Part shown: positions 1 through 7,449 of the stretch, in pieces
Numbering within the stretch: position 1 is the first letter of the stretch
How the letters are laid out: each line of letters begins with the position of its first letter
Assembly: GCA_012837735.1 (NCBI GenBank)
Contig: DUQP01000052.1
Coordinates: 1 to 51,409, forward strand
DNA length: 51,409 nucleotides
Direction: 5' to 3'
Origin: Bacillota bacterium
GTDB taxonomy: Bacteria > Bacillota > Sulfobacillia > UBA3575 > DUQP01
The notes under the pieces: model-generated
Databases searched by the model: none
The model's input: the letters and a program-made list of their open reading frames with translations, nothing else
What the model was told of the DNA's origin: nothing
Program-made: the position numbers and the translations under genes

Positions 1-2
1 AA

Positions 3-371
3 CGCTGGCACTGCCGGGTGACGGTCGGGATGGGGGAGGCGGGCGCCACCGGCAGGACGCTTGGGTGGGTTTGGGCTTTGCTGGCCCCGGTGAGCGGTTG
101 GTTAGCAAACCGGGGCACACCAGGACTGCAACCGCAATTGGTGGTTCAGCCGCTGTTCCAAGAGCGGATATGGGTAATTGACATAGATTGCATAATCAGA
201 CTACGTTTGGGCGATGTTATGATTGCGAATGTGCCAGCGGCAGCCAGTCTGGCGATGGGGAGGTTGAGGCGTTTTGGGAGGCGCAGGTTCGATTCAGGGA
301 CTGATGCGATCCGCCATGGACAGCATCAAAGAAATGATCGACGTCAATACGGTGGTGGGAGATCCGGTTGA
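3..371 (+). CDS. DUF2953 domain protein, C-terminal part (cut by window start)
   Basis: The reading frame is open from the window edge to a TGA at 369-371; the start lies outside. The visible 122 residues contain a hydrophobic stretch (GWVWALLAPVSGWLA) and then a pattern like LQPQLVVQPLFQ followed by IDIDCIIRLRLGDVMIA. This matches the end of DUF2953 (YtfI-like) membrane proteins, which in spore-formers lie directly upstream of ytfJ. The last roughly 35 residues are basic and low in complexity. They overlap ytfJ by about 98 nt in another frame, which is longer than usual, so the native C-terminus may once have ended earlier. Function unknown; the family is linked to sporulation only by gene neighbourhood. 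Confidence 0.6.
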   Translation, partial: RWHCRVTVGMGEAGATGRTLGWVWALLAPVSGWLANRGTPGLQPQLVVQPLFQERIWVIDIDCIIRLRLGDVMIANVPAAASLAMGRLRRFGRRRFDSGTDAIRHGQHQRNDRRQYGGGRSG

Positions 372-681
372 GGCCCAGGACGGCAGCGTGATTATTCCGG
401 TGTCACGGGTGAGTTTTGGTTTTGGGGTCGGTGGCGGTGAATATGGTCAAAACGAATCAGACGAGGGATATCCGTTTGGTGGCGGCAGCGGCGCCGGCGT
501 CACGGTCCAACCAGTCGGTTTTCTGGTGGTCGGCAACGGCGCGATCCGTTTTCTGTCTGTATCCGGCCCGGCTATCTTGGACAGATTGATCGACATAACT
601 CCGCAACTATTAGAATGCTGTGGCTTTCATAAATGCCAGGAGCCGGTGACGGATCCCCTGGAGGAGATCAACGCCACTTAG
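274..681 (+). CDS. ytfJ: Sporulation protein YtfJ (GerW family)
   Basis: A 135-residue protein with the family core: SIQGLMRSAMDSIKEM, then DVNTVVGDPVE, a serine/valine strand (SVIIPVSRVSFGF) and a glycine-rich centre (GVGGGEYG, FGGGSGAGVTVQP). It ends in VGFLVVGNGAIRFL. YtfJ/GerW is made in the forespore and takes part in germination in Bacillus. The start chosen is TTG 274 with GGGGAGG at 257-263. ATG 304 is an internal alternative but would remove part of the conserved N-terminus. The gene follows the DUF2953 gene in the usual order and precedes a D-Ala-D-Ala carboxypeptidase, so this is a sporulation and cell-wall neighbourhood. Confidence 0.9.
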   Translation: MGGAGSIQGLMRSAMDSIKEMIDVNTVVGDPVEAQDGSVIIPVSRVSFGFGVGGGEYGQNESDEGYPFGGGSGAGVTVQPVGFLVVGNGAIRFLSVSGPAILDRLIDITPQLLECCGFHKCQEPVTDPLEEINAT

Positions 682-795
682 GAAAGGCAAGAAAAGACAG
701 TTGTGCCAATAAGAGACCTGCCTTTTGCACCACTGGGACGGTATATGGCTCCGCCCGTTTCGGCATACTGCCAAGCAAAGGGGGAAAGCCGATCC

Positions 796-1977
796 ATGTG
801 GAGACAGGTGCTCTTTTTTTGTGTTATCGGTTGTCTGCTGATTCCTTCCCAGGCCGGGGCGGTGGTTCCGTTGACTCATGAGGGTCCGCAGATCAGCGCC
901 GCCAGTGCCGTCCTCCTGGATGAAAAAAGCGGGCTCATGTTGTGGGGGAAAAACCCGCATTTGCAGCGGGCGCCGGCCAGCACCACCAAGATTTTGACGG
1001 CTTTATTGATTGCAGAACGCTGTGATTTAAACGATTTGGTGCAGGTGTCACAGCGCGCCGCCCATACCGGTGGCAGTTCTGCCTACCTGCACGCCGGAGA
1101 GCGCCTGCGGGTGCGGGACCTTTTATATGGATTGTTGCTGGTGTCTGGAAACGATGCCGCCGTGGCCCTAGCGGAACATTGCGCCGGGTCTGTGGAGGAG
1201 TTTGCCGATTTGATGAACGCCCGGGTGAGACAGCTGGGTGGATATGACAGCCACTTTACCAATCCCCACGGGCTGCCGGATCCGGAACACTATACCACTG
1301 CGTACGATTTGAGTCTGATTACCCGTCAAGCCCTGCGGAACCCGATTCTGGCGCAAATCGTTGCCAGCCGGAGCGAGACAATTCCGCGCACGGGGGGAGA
1401 TGGTCAACAGTTCCTGGCCAACCGCAATCGCATGCTCTGGTCTTATCCAGGCGCAGATGGGGTCAAGACGGGTTATACGCGGGCAGCCGGGCGCTGTCTT
1501 GTTTCTTCTGCCACGCGCGCCGGCCGGCAGGTGATCGCCGTGGTGCTCGGTTCGGCAGCGATCTGGGATGACAGCCGAACGGTGCTGGACTTTGGTTTTG
1601 AGGCGTTTGATTACTGCCAATTGGTGGCGAGGGAAGAGATCGTTCGTGAGATTGCGGTGGCCGGTGTTGTAGAGCCAGTGCCGTTGGCCGCCAGGCAGGG
1701 ATTGGTTTTGCCGATGTGGCAAGGTGAACAGGCCGCCTGGGAGCAAAACATTCAGATTGCGGAGGGAATAAAGGCGCCACTCAGGGCGGGGCAGGTATTG
1801 GGCCAATTTCAGGTTAGCCACCGGACGACAGGGAATGTGGTGGCGGTGGATTTGATCGTCACCAAAGACGTATTCCGCCGACCCGGCCTATTGACAAGGG
1901 CGGTGCGGTGTTTTTTGGGGGTTTGGGAGGGGTTATATGACCGGTTGCCCAGGCGACCAGTGCCTAACCTAGGATGA
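796..1977 (+). CDS. dacF: D-alanyl-D-alanine carboxypeptidase (DacF/PBP5-like, peptidase S11)
   Basis: A 393-residue secreted penicillin-binding protein that trims the terminal D-Ala of peptidoglycan pentapeptides outside the membrane. Residues 1-22 (MWRQVLFFCVIGCLLIPSQA) form a signal peptide. The three active-site motifs are present: S62-T-T-K65 (nucleophile and base), SGN at 117-119, and KTG in DGVKTGYT near residue 232. The C-terminal domain after about residue 270 is the beta-rich PBP5-C type, ending in a possible membrane-associating helix. The frame is open back to GTG 703, but ATG 796 has a GGGGGAAAG site upstream and begins exactly at the signal peptide. The neighbouring ytfJ suggests a DacF-like sporulation role; a vegetative DacA role cannot be excluded. 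Confidence 0.88.
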   Translation: MWRQVLFFCVIGCLLIPSQAGAVVPLTHEGPQISAASAVLLDEKSGLMLWGKNPHLQRAPASTTKILTALLIAERCDLNDLVQVSQRAAHTGGSSAYLHAGERLRVRDLLYGLLLVSGNDAAVALAEHCAGSVEEFADLMNARVRQLGGYDSHFTNPHGLPDPEHYTTAYDLSLITRQALRNPILAQIVASRSETIPRTGGDGQQFLANRNRMLWSYPGADGVKTGYTRAAGRCLVSSATRAGRQVIAVVLGSAAIWDDSRTVLDFGFEAFDYCQLVAREEIVREIAVAGVVEPVPLAARQGLVLPMWQGEQAAWEQNIQIAEGIKAPLRAGQVLGQFQVSHRTTGNVVAVDLIVTKDVFRRPGLLTRAVRCFLGVWEGLYDRLPRRPVPNLG

Positions 1978-1990
1978 TGGAGGGTTCGTT

Positions 1991-2803
1991 ATGCGTAGCA
2001 TTTGGAAGGGGGCCCTCAGCTTCGGGTTGATCAACATCCCGGTGAAACTTTATTCTGCCACGGAACGGAAGTCGGTGCGGTTTTCATTTATCCATCGCGC
2101 CTGTGGAACGCGGGTTGAATATCGGAAATGGTGCCCGACGTGCGACTGCCCGGTTGCACAAGAGGAAATTGCCCGCGGCCACGAGATTGCGCCCGGTCAA
2201 TATGTATTGGTGGAGGATGAAGAGCTGGCATCGTTGCAGGCAAATCCCAGCCGCAACATCGAAATTGTGTCCTTTGTATCCCAACAAGAGATCGACCCGG
2301 TGTATTATGACAAGAGCTACTTTTTGGAACCGGGCGAAGGCGGTACAAAGGCCTACAGTCTATTCCGTTCCGCTTTATATGCCTCCGGCCAGGTTGCTTT
2401 GGCTCGCCTCGTCTTGCGCCGAAAGGAATCCTTGGCCATGGTGCGCATCTACGATCCTGAAGAAGCGGCCCAGGGCTTACTGATGTTGGAGACTATGTTT
2501 TATCCGGATGAGGTGCGCTCCACCAAAGCTTTAGTAGGAGTGGATGCCGAAATAACCGCCAGCGAACGGGAAACACTGTTGGCCCAGGAATTGATTGAGC
2601 GCTTAAGTGAGTCATTCAGCCGGGAAAGGTTTCAAGACAGGTATCGGGAGGCGGTACTGGACTTGATTCGGGCCCGGGCTGACGCCCGGGTGGTAAGACC
2701 GGTCTTGCCGCAAGCGCCCGTGGAAGACCTGATGACAGCATTGCAGGCCAGTTTGGCGGCGGTCAAGGAGGAACAAAAGGGCCGTGGTGAACATCTGCAC
2801 TGA
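1991..2803 (+). CDS. ku: Non-homologous end-joining protein Ku
   Basis: A 270-residue bacterial Ku, the homodimeric ring that threads onto double-strand DNA ends and recruits LigD. The N-terminus MRSIWKGALSFGLINIPVKL is diagnostic. Cysteines at C38, C48, C51 and C53 (CPTCDC) make a small knuckle seen in many bacterial Ku proteins. The central DPVYYDKSYFLEP and the RVLRRKE-like stretch are also conserved. The start ATG 1991 has GGAGGG at about 1979-1984. The last 20 nt overlap the ligase gene, implying translational coupling. In spore-formers NHEJ repairs breaks when only one chromosome copy exists, as during germination; that link is family knowledge. Confidence 0.95.
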   Translation: MRSIWKGALSFGLINIPVKLYSATERKSVRFSFIHRACGTRVEYRKWCPTCDCPVAQEEIARGHEIAPGQYVLVEDEELASLQANPSRNIEIVSFVSQQEIDPVYYDKSYFLEPGEGGTKAYSLFRSALYASGQVALARLVLRRKESLAMVRIYDPEEAAQGLLMLETMFYPDEVRSTKALVGVDAEITASERETLLAQELIERLSESFSRERFQDRYREAVLDLIRARADARVVRPVLPQAPVEDLMTALQASLAAVKEEQKGRGEHLH

Positions 2804-3707
2804 TATGCCGGCAACGGTTCAACCCATGGAACCAGTTCTGGCGGCTAAACCCTTTGACCGCCAGGATTATCTGTATCAGGTGAAATGGGATGGGGTGCGC
2901 ATGGTGGCGTTTGTGGCGAATGGTGTAGTAAGATTGCAAAACCGCCATTACCGTGACCGCACCCAGCAATACCCCGAGCTGACCGCTTTGGCCGGTCTGT
3001 TGGGAGAACGGTCAGCCATCCTGGATGGAGAGATTGTAGCATTTCGAGAAGGCAAACCACACTTCCCGGCTGTTTTGCAACGTGAACAGCGACGTATTGC
3101 TGGTGAAATCCCGATCTGCTATTTTGTCTTCGATTTGCTCTGGTTAGACGGGTGGGATTGGCGGCCGAAACCTTTGGAAGACCGGCAGGAGCAGTTAACC
3201 GCCTTATTTGAGGGTACGGCGCTGGTTCAGCAAGTGGAGAGCCATCCCAGCGGACAAGCACTATTTGCCGCGGTGGGTCGGCTGGGCTGGGAAGGGATAG
3301 TGGCAAAAAAACGACATTCACCATACCTGGGCGGAAAAAGCCGGCATTGGTTAAAGATAAAACACTGGCAGGAGCGGTGTTTTGTCATCGGCGGGTATCT
3401 GACCAGCGACGGCCGCTTACGATCCCTCTTGCTGGGGTTATACGAATGGGATGGACGGCTGCGCTATGTTGGAAAAGCTGGCAGCGGGCTGCGGGTAAGC
3501 GAAACCGTTGCTCTGCTGGCTTGTCTGGAACCGATTGGCCAACCGGCAACCCCTTTTCAAACGGGCACCTGGCCACGGAATGGCCACTGGGTGGAACCGG
3601 TCTTGACTGTCACAGTGCAATTTCAAGAATGGACGGACAGCCTCACCCTGCGTTCGCCGGTCGTGAAAGGGCCCGGGCAGGTATTGGCCAGCGAGTGCCG
3701 TTTATGA
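2784..3707 (+). CDS. ligD: ATP-dependent DNA ligase (LigD ligase module, separate polypeptide)
   Basis: A 307-residue stand-alone ligase equal in length to the ligase module of LigD. The nucleotidyltransferase motif I, VKWDGVRM, gives K34 as the AMP-accepting lysine. LDGEIVAF is motif III-like, YFVFDLLWLDG and EGIVAKKRHSPY are motifs IIIa/IV, and HWLKIKHW is motif V. The OB-fold domain follows. It seals DNA ends held by Ku. Start GTG 2784 is preferred because AAGGAGG lies at about 2765-2771; ATG 2805 (seven codons later) has no good ribosome binding site. It overlaps ku by 20 nt and is followed 12 nt later by the polymerase gene. Confidence 0.93.
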   Translation: MVNICTDMPATVQPMEPVLAAKPFDRQDYLYQVKWDGVRMVAFVANGVVRLQNRHYRDRTQQYPELTALAGLLGERSAILDGEIVAFREGKPHFPAVLQREQRRIAGEIPICYFVFDLLWLDGWDWRPKPLEDRQEQLTALFEGTALVQQVESHPSGQALFAAVGRLGWEGIVAKKRHSPYLGGKSRHWLKIKHWQERCFVIGGYLTSDGRLRSLLLGLYEWDGRLRYVGKAGSGLRVSETVALLACLEPIGQPATPFQTGTWPRNGHWVEPVLTVTVQFQEWTDSLTLRSPVVKGPGQVLASECRL

Positions 3708-3719
3708 AGGGGGAGGTTT

Positions 3720-4628
3720 ATGCAGCGCACGGTTCTAGTGGCGGGGCGCAAGGTCAAATTGACAAATCTGGAAAAGGAGTTCTGGCCGGAAAGCGGTTTA
3801 CGCAAAGCGGATTTGGTGGCATATTTCCATCAGGTGGCCGATTATTTGTTGCCCCATTTGCGCGGGCGACCGTTGGTAGTAACGCGTTACCCTGACGGGG
3901 TGGCCGGAAAATCCTTTTATCAAAAGAATTTGCCCGAGCATACCCCGGACTGGGTAGCGCGCGTGGCAATCTTTTCTGAACATAGCGACCGGACGATCAA
4001 CTATTGTCTGGTCGAAGAGGCAGCCACCCTGGTCTGGTTAGGCAACCAGGGTGGCATCGAATTGCATCCCTGGTTTTCCCGGATCAACAGTCTCGATAAA
4101 CCGGATCTAGCTGTGATCGACTTGGATCCAGCGCCCCCGGCCGGTTTTGAGGAAGCTCGCCAGACCGCTTTGCTGGTCAAGAAATTGCTCGATAAAATCG
4201 GACTGAAAGGTTTCCCGAAAACATCCGGCGCCACTGGCATCCACATCATGATTCCGGTGCAACCACTTTACGAATACGATCTGGTGCGGCTTGTGATGGA
4301 AAGGATCGGCGCTGTATTGCTACGCACTGTGCCAGACTTAGTGACTATGGAACGGCAAGTGAACAAGCGGAATGGCAAAGTGTATATCGACTATTTGCAA
4401 AATATCCGCGGCAAAACGGTAGTCTCAGCTTACAGCCCCAGACCTTTGCCCGGTGCACCTGTTTCGACCCCGTGTACGTGGGAAGAAGTGGGCCACATCC
4501 AACCACAGGCTTGGAACATCCGGAGCGTAATCGATAGATTAAAGCAACAAGGGGATCCGCATGCCGACATCATGGCGAATCAACAACGGTTGGAGATGGC
4601 GCAAAAAGCCTTGGGAATAAAAATATAA
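3720..4628 (+). CDS. ligD: LigD-type primase/polymerase, separate polypeptide
   Basis: A 302-residue archaeo-eukaryotic-primase-type polymerase that fills or extends ends during NHEJ. It shows KEFWPESGLRKADLVAYF at the start, RYPDG, FYQKNLPEHTPDWV, the metal-binding acidic pair D134-x-D136 in VIDLDPAPP, and the SGATGIHIMIPV stretch. In Mycobacterium and Pseudomonas this module is fused to the ligase; here ligase and polymerase are two genes and no phosphoesterase module is present. Start ATG 3720 is preceded by GGGGGAGG at about 3709-3716. It is the last gene of the ku-ligase-polymerase operon, followed by the non-coding repeat region. Confidence 0.93.
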   Translation: MQRTVLVAGRKVKLTNLEKEFWPESGLRKADLVAYFHQVADYLLPHLRGRPLVVTRYPDGVAGKSFYQKNLPEHTPDWVARVAIFSEHSDRTINYCLVEEAATLVWLGNQGGIELHPWFSRINSLDKPDLAVIDLDPAPPAGFEEARQTALLVKKLLDKIGLKGFPKTSGATGIHIMIPVQPLYEYDLVRLVMERIGAVLLRTVPDLVTMERQVNKRNGKVYIDYLQNIRGKTVVSAYSPRPLPGAPVSTPCTWEEVGHIQPQAWNIRSVIDRLKQQGDPHADIMANQQRLEMAQKALGIKI

Positions 4629-4633
4629 GGCCC

Positions 4634-5004
4634 ACAGCAACCTTCGCTCCGGCTGCTGCAGATCCTGGGCGGATCCAAGACAACCTTTCGGCTGCCATGA
4701 ATCCATTTTGAACCTGCAACAACCTTTGCTCGACTATCGCAGATCCAATCTGGCCACCTGAAGTGATCTCTCGACCACAACAGATGGGGTCAGAACCCAA
4801 GATAGTCTTAGCTCGACCATCGTAGATCCCTGATGAACTGACAGCAACCCTTGGGTTACTGTCAATCCAAATGAGAACCTACGATGATCTGCGCGCCGGC
4901 TACAGCAGATCTGGCGACCTGCTGCAACCTTTGCCCGACCAACATGAATCCCACTTATGGAACCCATGTTGATCTTGGCTCGGCTGCTGTAGACCTCGCC
5001 ACTT
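4634..5004. repeat. Nine degenerate tandem repeats of about 41 nt
   Basis: No credible gene exists between ligD and rluB. The stretch resolves by eye into about nine imperfect units. The aligned core (CAACCT or TGATCT) falls at 4638, 4681, 4720, 4764, 4804, 4845, 4885, 4925 and 4970, giving intervals of 43, 39, 44, 40, 41, 40, 40 and 45. Each unit has a first half like CAACCTTTGCTCGAC, a second half like CTGCAGATCC or CATGAATCC, and often ends in GAACCT. Because the period is not a multiple of three and varies, it is not a protein repeat. From unit 4 onward CAACC-type and TGATCT-type units are mixed. Function unknown. Confidence 0.75.
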
Positions 5005-5033
5005 ATTTTCTCCATGCCATCCGGTACTATGCT

Positions 5034-5090
5034 AACGTTTTTTCCCATTTTAGTGGGCCAAAAAGCCCTGAAAAAGCAGATCCAAAACGT
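5034..5090. other. Nested inverted repeats between repeat array and rluB
   Basis: AACGTTTT at 5034-5041 pairs with AAAACGTT at 5083-5090. Inside are two small hairpins, CCCA/TGGG and GGGC/GCCC. This could fold as a branched RNA or act as a termination structure after ligD, but there is no clear T-tract. The remaining bases to rluB (5091-5220) show no further structure that I can support. Confidence 0.35.
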
Positions 5091-5220
5091 TGATAATCAT
5101 ACTAAAGCCCGGATGGACAGAGAATTGATTTTTGTGTGGGGATAGGGGCCCTGAACAAAGGGGAAAATATGGCAGGGATTTGACGGCCGAAAGTTGAAAA
5201 GCCCTGCGGAGGTGGGGCGG

Positions 5221-6045
5221 TTGCGCGGAGACGGGCGGCAGCGGTTACAAAAAGTGATTTCTCAAGCTGGATTTGCTTCCCGGCGGCGGGCGGAGGAATT
5301 GATTCAGACTGGACGGGTGCGGGTGAACGGACAGGTCGCGGCACTGGGCTGTAAGGTTGATCCCGAATGTGACCTGATTGAGGTGGATGGCCAACCCTTG
5401 ACAAGCGCTTCCCACCGGATATATGTGTTGTTGAACAAGCCGGCCGGCTTTTTGTGTACACGTTATGACCCGCAGGGCCGGCCGCGCGTGGTAGATCTGG
5501 TGCCGGTGGATGAACGTATTTACCCGGTCGGCCGGCTCGATATGGATACGGAGGGACTTTTGTTGTTGACGAACGATGGTGAATTAACCCATTTATTGAC
5601 GCATCCGAGTTTTGGGGTGCCGAAAACATACCAGGCCTGGGTGAGCGGGGTACCGGGACAAGCAGCTATCAAGCAGTTGCGTCAGGGTGTAGTTTTGGAA
5701 GACGGTCTGACCGCTCCGGCAAGAGTTAATACCTTAAGACGCGCCCCTGATGGGGCTCTCGTGGAGATCACTATCCACGAAGGCCGGAACAGGCAGATTC
5801 GGCGCATGCTGGAGGCAGTGGGCCACCCAGTGCGTAGCCTGCGCCGGACCGGTTTCGGTCACCTTACCCTGCGGGGTCTGGCAGCGGGCAAGTGGCGGTA
5901 CCTGACAGCAAATGAGATACAAGAACTGCGCCGGCTGGCGGCGGGTGCTGCAAATGGCGAAAGCAGGAAACAGTCACATTGTGACGAAGTCTACGGCCAC
6001 GAGAACGGCAACCGCCGATCCTGGGGGGATAGGTTTGAACGGTGA
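5221..6045 (+). CDS. rluB: rRNA pseudouridine synthase, RluB/RsuA family
   Basis: A 274-residue enzyme that isomerises a uridine in rRNA (RluB acts on the 23S rRNA). It begins with an S4 RNA-binding domain (RLQKVISQAGFASRRRAEEL, then GRVRVNGQVA). The catalytic motif PVGRLDMDTEGLLLLTNDG holds the catalytic aspartate in GRLDMDTEG. The later EGRNRQIRRMLEAVGHPV is also family-typical. The frame is open from TTG 5194, but TTG 5221 is preferred because GGAGGTGG lies at 5208-5215 and the protein then starts at the S4 domain as in relatives. The C-terminal tail overlaps the next gene by 11 nt. Confidence 0.9.
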   Translation: MRGDGRQRLQKVISQAGFASRRRAEELIQTGRVRVNGQVAALGCKVDPECDLIEVDGQPLTSASHRIYVLLNKPAGFLCTRYDPQGRPRVVDLVPVDERIYPVGRLDMDTEGLLLLTNDGELTHLLTHPSFGVPKTYQAWVSGVPGQAAIKQLRQGVVLEDGLTAPARVNTLRRAPDGALVEITIHEGRNRQIRRMLEAVGHPVRSLRRTGFGHLTLRGLAAGKWRYLTANEIQELRRLAAGAANGESRKQSHCDEVYGHENGNRRSWGDRFER

Positions 6046-7069
6046 AATCCGTAGCATGCGTGATGTAGAGAACTTCCAGGTGTCGCCAAAACGGCTTCAT
6101 TCCGCCACCCATGAGGAAATAATTCAGGGTGCCACAACAGACATCTATTTTGTTAAGACGGCAGAAATCTTGGCTGCGCTCGGTCTTTCCGAAACAAAGG
6201 TTACGGCGGAGATTTTTCCGGCCCGGGCAGGCGTGTTGGCGGGCGTCGATGAGGGTTTGCAGTTGTTGGCCGGGCGGGGAGTGGAAGTGTATGCCTTGCC
6301 GGAAGGGAGTGCCTTCCAGGCCCGGGAAGTGGTGATGCGGATCATAGGGTGCTATGCCAATTTCGGGATCTATGAAACGGCGTTGCTGGGGATGCTGGCT
6401 AGTGCCAGCGCCTGGGCGACCGCTGCCCGGGAGTGCCGGCAAGCAGCTGGGGAAGCCAGTTTCTTATCGTTCGGAGCGCGCCATGTGCATCCAGCGGTCG
6501 CCCCGGTCATGGAACGGGCGGCCGTGATTGGCGGAGCAGACGGTGCCAGCTGTATCCTGGGTGCAAAACTGGTCGGCAAGGAACCGGCCGGCACTATTCC
6601 CCATGCTGCCGTGCTGATTGCAGGCGACACCGTGCGGGTGGCCACCACCTATGATTCTGTCATGCCTGATGCATCGCCCCGCATCATTCTGGTGGATACG
6701 TTCAAAGACGAAGCGGAGGAAACACTGCGCGTGGCCGACGCCTTGCAGGACAGATTAGAAGGGATCCGATTGGATACCCCTGGTGAACGGGGCGGCGTGA
6801 CGCCCGATCTGGTGCGTGAGGTGCGCGCCAGATTGGACCAAGCCGGCTTTCAACGGGTAAAAATATTCGTGTCGGGTGGTATCACTCCGGATCGGGTGGG
6901 GCAATTGCGTTCCGCCGGGGCAGATGCCTTTGGGATCGGCAGCTACATTTCCCGCGCCCAGCCTATTGATATGACGATGGATATCAAAGAAATTGAGGGC
7001 AAACCGGTGGCCAAGCGCGGCCGTATCCCCGGCCGGAGCGATAACCCACGCTTGCAAAGAGTATTGTGA
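6035..7069 (+). CDS. pncB: Nicotinate phosphoribosyltransferase
   Basis: A 344-residue NAPRTase of the short clostridial/archaeal type, joining nicotinate and PRPP to nicotinate mononucleotide in NAD salvage. Supporting motifs are SATHEEIIQGATTDIYF, the SFGARHVHPAVAPVMERAA stretch with the catalytic-region histidine, GGADGASC, RLDTPGERGGVTPDLV and the phosphate-binding GGITPDR followed by GADAFGIGSYIS. The frame is open from 5912, but TTG 6035 follows GGGGGGAT at about 6023-6030 and removes an unlikely extension shared with rluB in another frame; ATG 6056 is a second choice. It is coupled to rluB by an 11-nt overlap. A new promoter lies just beyond its stop. Confidence 0.88.
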   Translation: MNGEIRSMRDVENFQVSPKRLHSATHEEIIQGATTDIYFVKTAEILAALGLSETKVTAEIFPARAGVLAGVDEGLQLLAGRGVEVYALPEGSAFQAREVVMRIIGCYANFGIYETALLGMLASASAWATAARECRQAAGEASFLSFGARHVHPAVAPVMERAAVIGGADGASCILGAKLVGKEPAGTIPHAAVLIAGDTVRVATTYDSVMPDASPRIILVDTFKDEAEETLRVADALQDRLEGIRLDTPGERGGVTPDLVREVRARLDQAGFQRVKIFVSGGITPDRVGQLRSAGADAFGIGSYISRAQPIDMTMDIKEIEGKPVAKRGRIPGRSDNPRLQRVL

Positions 7070-7073
7070 ACAG

Positions 7074-7103
7074 TTGCCAGTGGGAACTCGTTTGGGGTAT
7101 AAT
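7074..7103 (+). promoter_or_regulatory. Sigma-A-type promoter for the DUF1858 gene
   Basis: TTGCCA at 7074-7079, an 18-nt spacer and a perfect TATAAT at 7098-7103. It begins just after the pncB stop, so the small downstream gene has its own transcript with a leader of about 40 nt. Confidence 0.7.
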
Positions 7104-7150
7104 ACGTTGACATGCTGGAATCTTTTCTGTGAAGGAGGTAATCGATAGAA

Positions 7151-7354
7151 ATGGCTGCCATTACGAGTGAAATGACGATTGCGGATGTGCTGCGTCTGAA
7201 CCCGAAAGTGGTTGAAGTATTTGCCAAGCACGGTATGCACTGTATCGGCTGTCAAATAGCTTTTCATGAAAGCGTGGGAGAAGCAGCTGAGGCCCATGGC
7301 GTGGACAAGGATCAGTTGATCAAAGAGTTGAACGAGGTTGTAGCGGAAAAGTAA
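7151..7354 (+). CDS. DUF1858 domain protein (hybrid-cluster-protein-associated redox disulfide type)
   Basis: A complete 67-residue protein with the pattern TIADVLRLNPKVVEVFAKHG, then MHCIGCQI, then GEAAEAHGVDKDQLIKEL. This is the small CxxC domain also found at the N-terminus of ScdA/RIC-type iron-sulfur repair proteins and beside hybrid-cluster proteins. The C-x-x-C pair could form a redox disulfide or bind metal; no biochemical role is established from the sequence. The ribosome binding site GAAGGAGGT lies about 10 nt before ATG 7151. It has its own promoter and its own terminator, so it is a monocistronic, probably well-expressed gene. Confidence 0.85.
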   Translation: MAAITSEMTIADVLRLNPKVVEVFAKHGMHCIGCQIAFHESVGEAAEAHGVDKDQLIKELNEVVAEK

Positions 7355-7361
7355 GTGACTG

Positions 7362-7388
7362 ACCCGCCCCCCAAAGGGCGGGTTTTCT
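7362..7388 (+). terminator. Rho-independent terminator after the DUF1858 gene
   Basis: ACCCGCCC (7362-7369) pairs with GGGCGGGT (7376-7383), followed by TTTTCT. Confidence 0.8.
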
Positions 7389-7449
7389 ACTTGCCGGGAT
7401 AGGGGCGCGGCCCCTGACATAGGATAATCCTGTGTGGGGGTGACTGTGC

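Noticed and set aside
4634-5004. CRISPR array
   Set aside because: Units are contiguous and degenerate without unique spacers, and no cas genes are in the window.
4570-5048. Minus-strand open frames across the 41-nt repeat array with recurring peptide-like patterns
   Set aside because: The repeat period varies between 39 and 45 nt and shifts frame, there is no ribosome binding site, and the peptide similarity follows from the DNA repeats.
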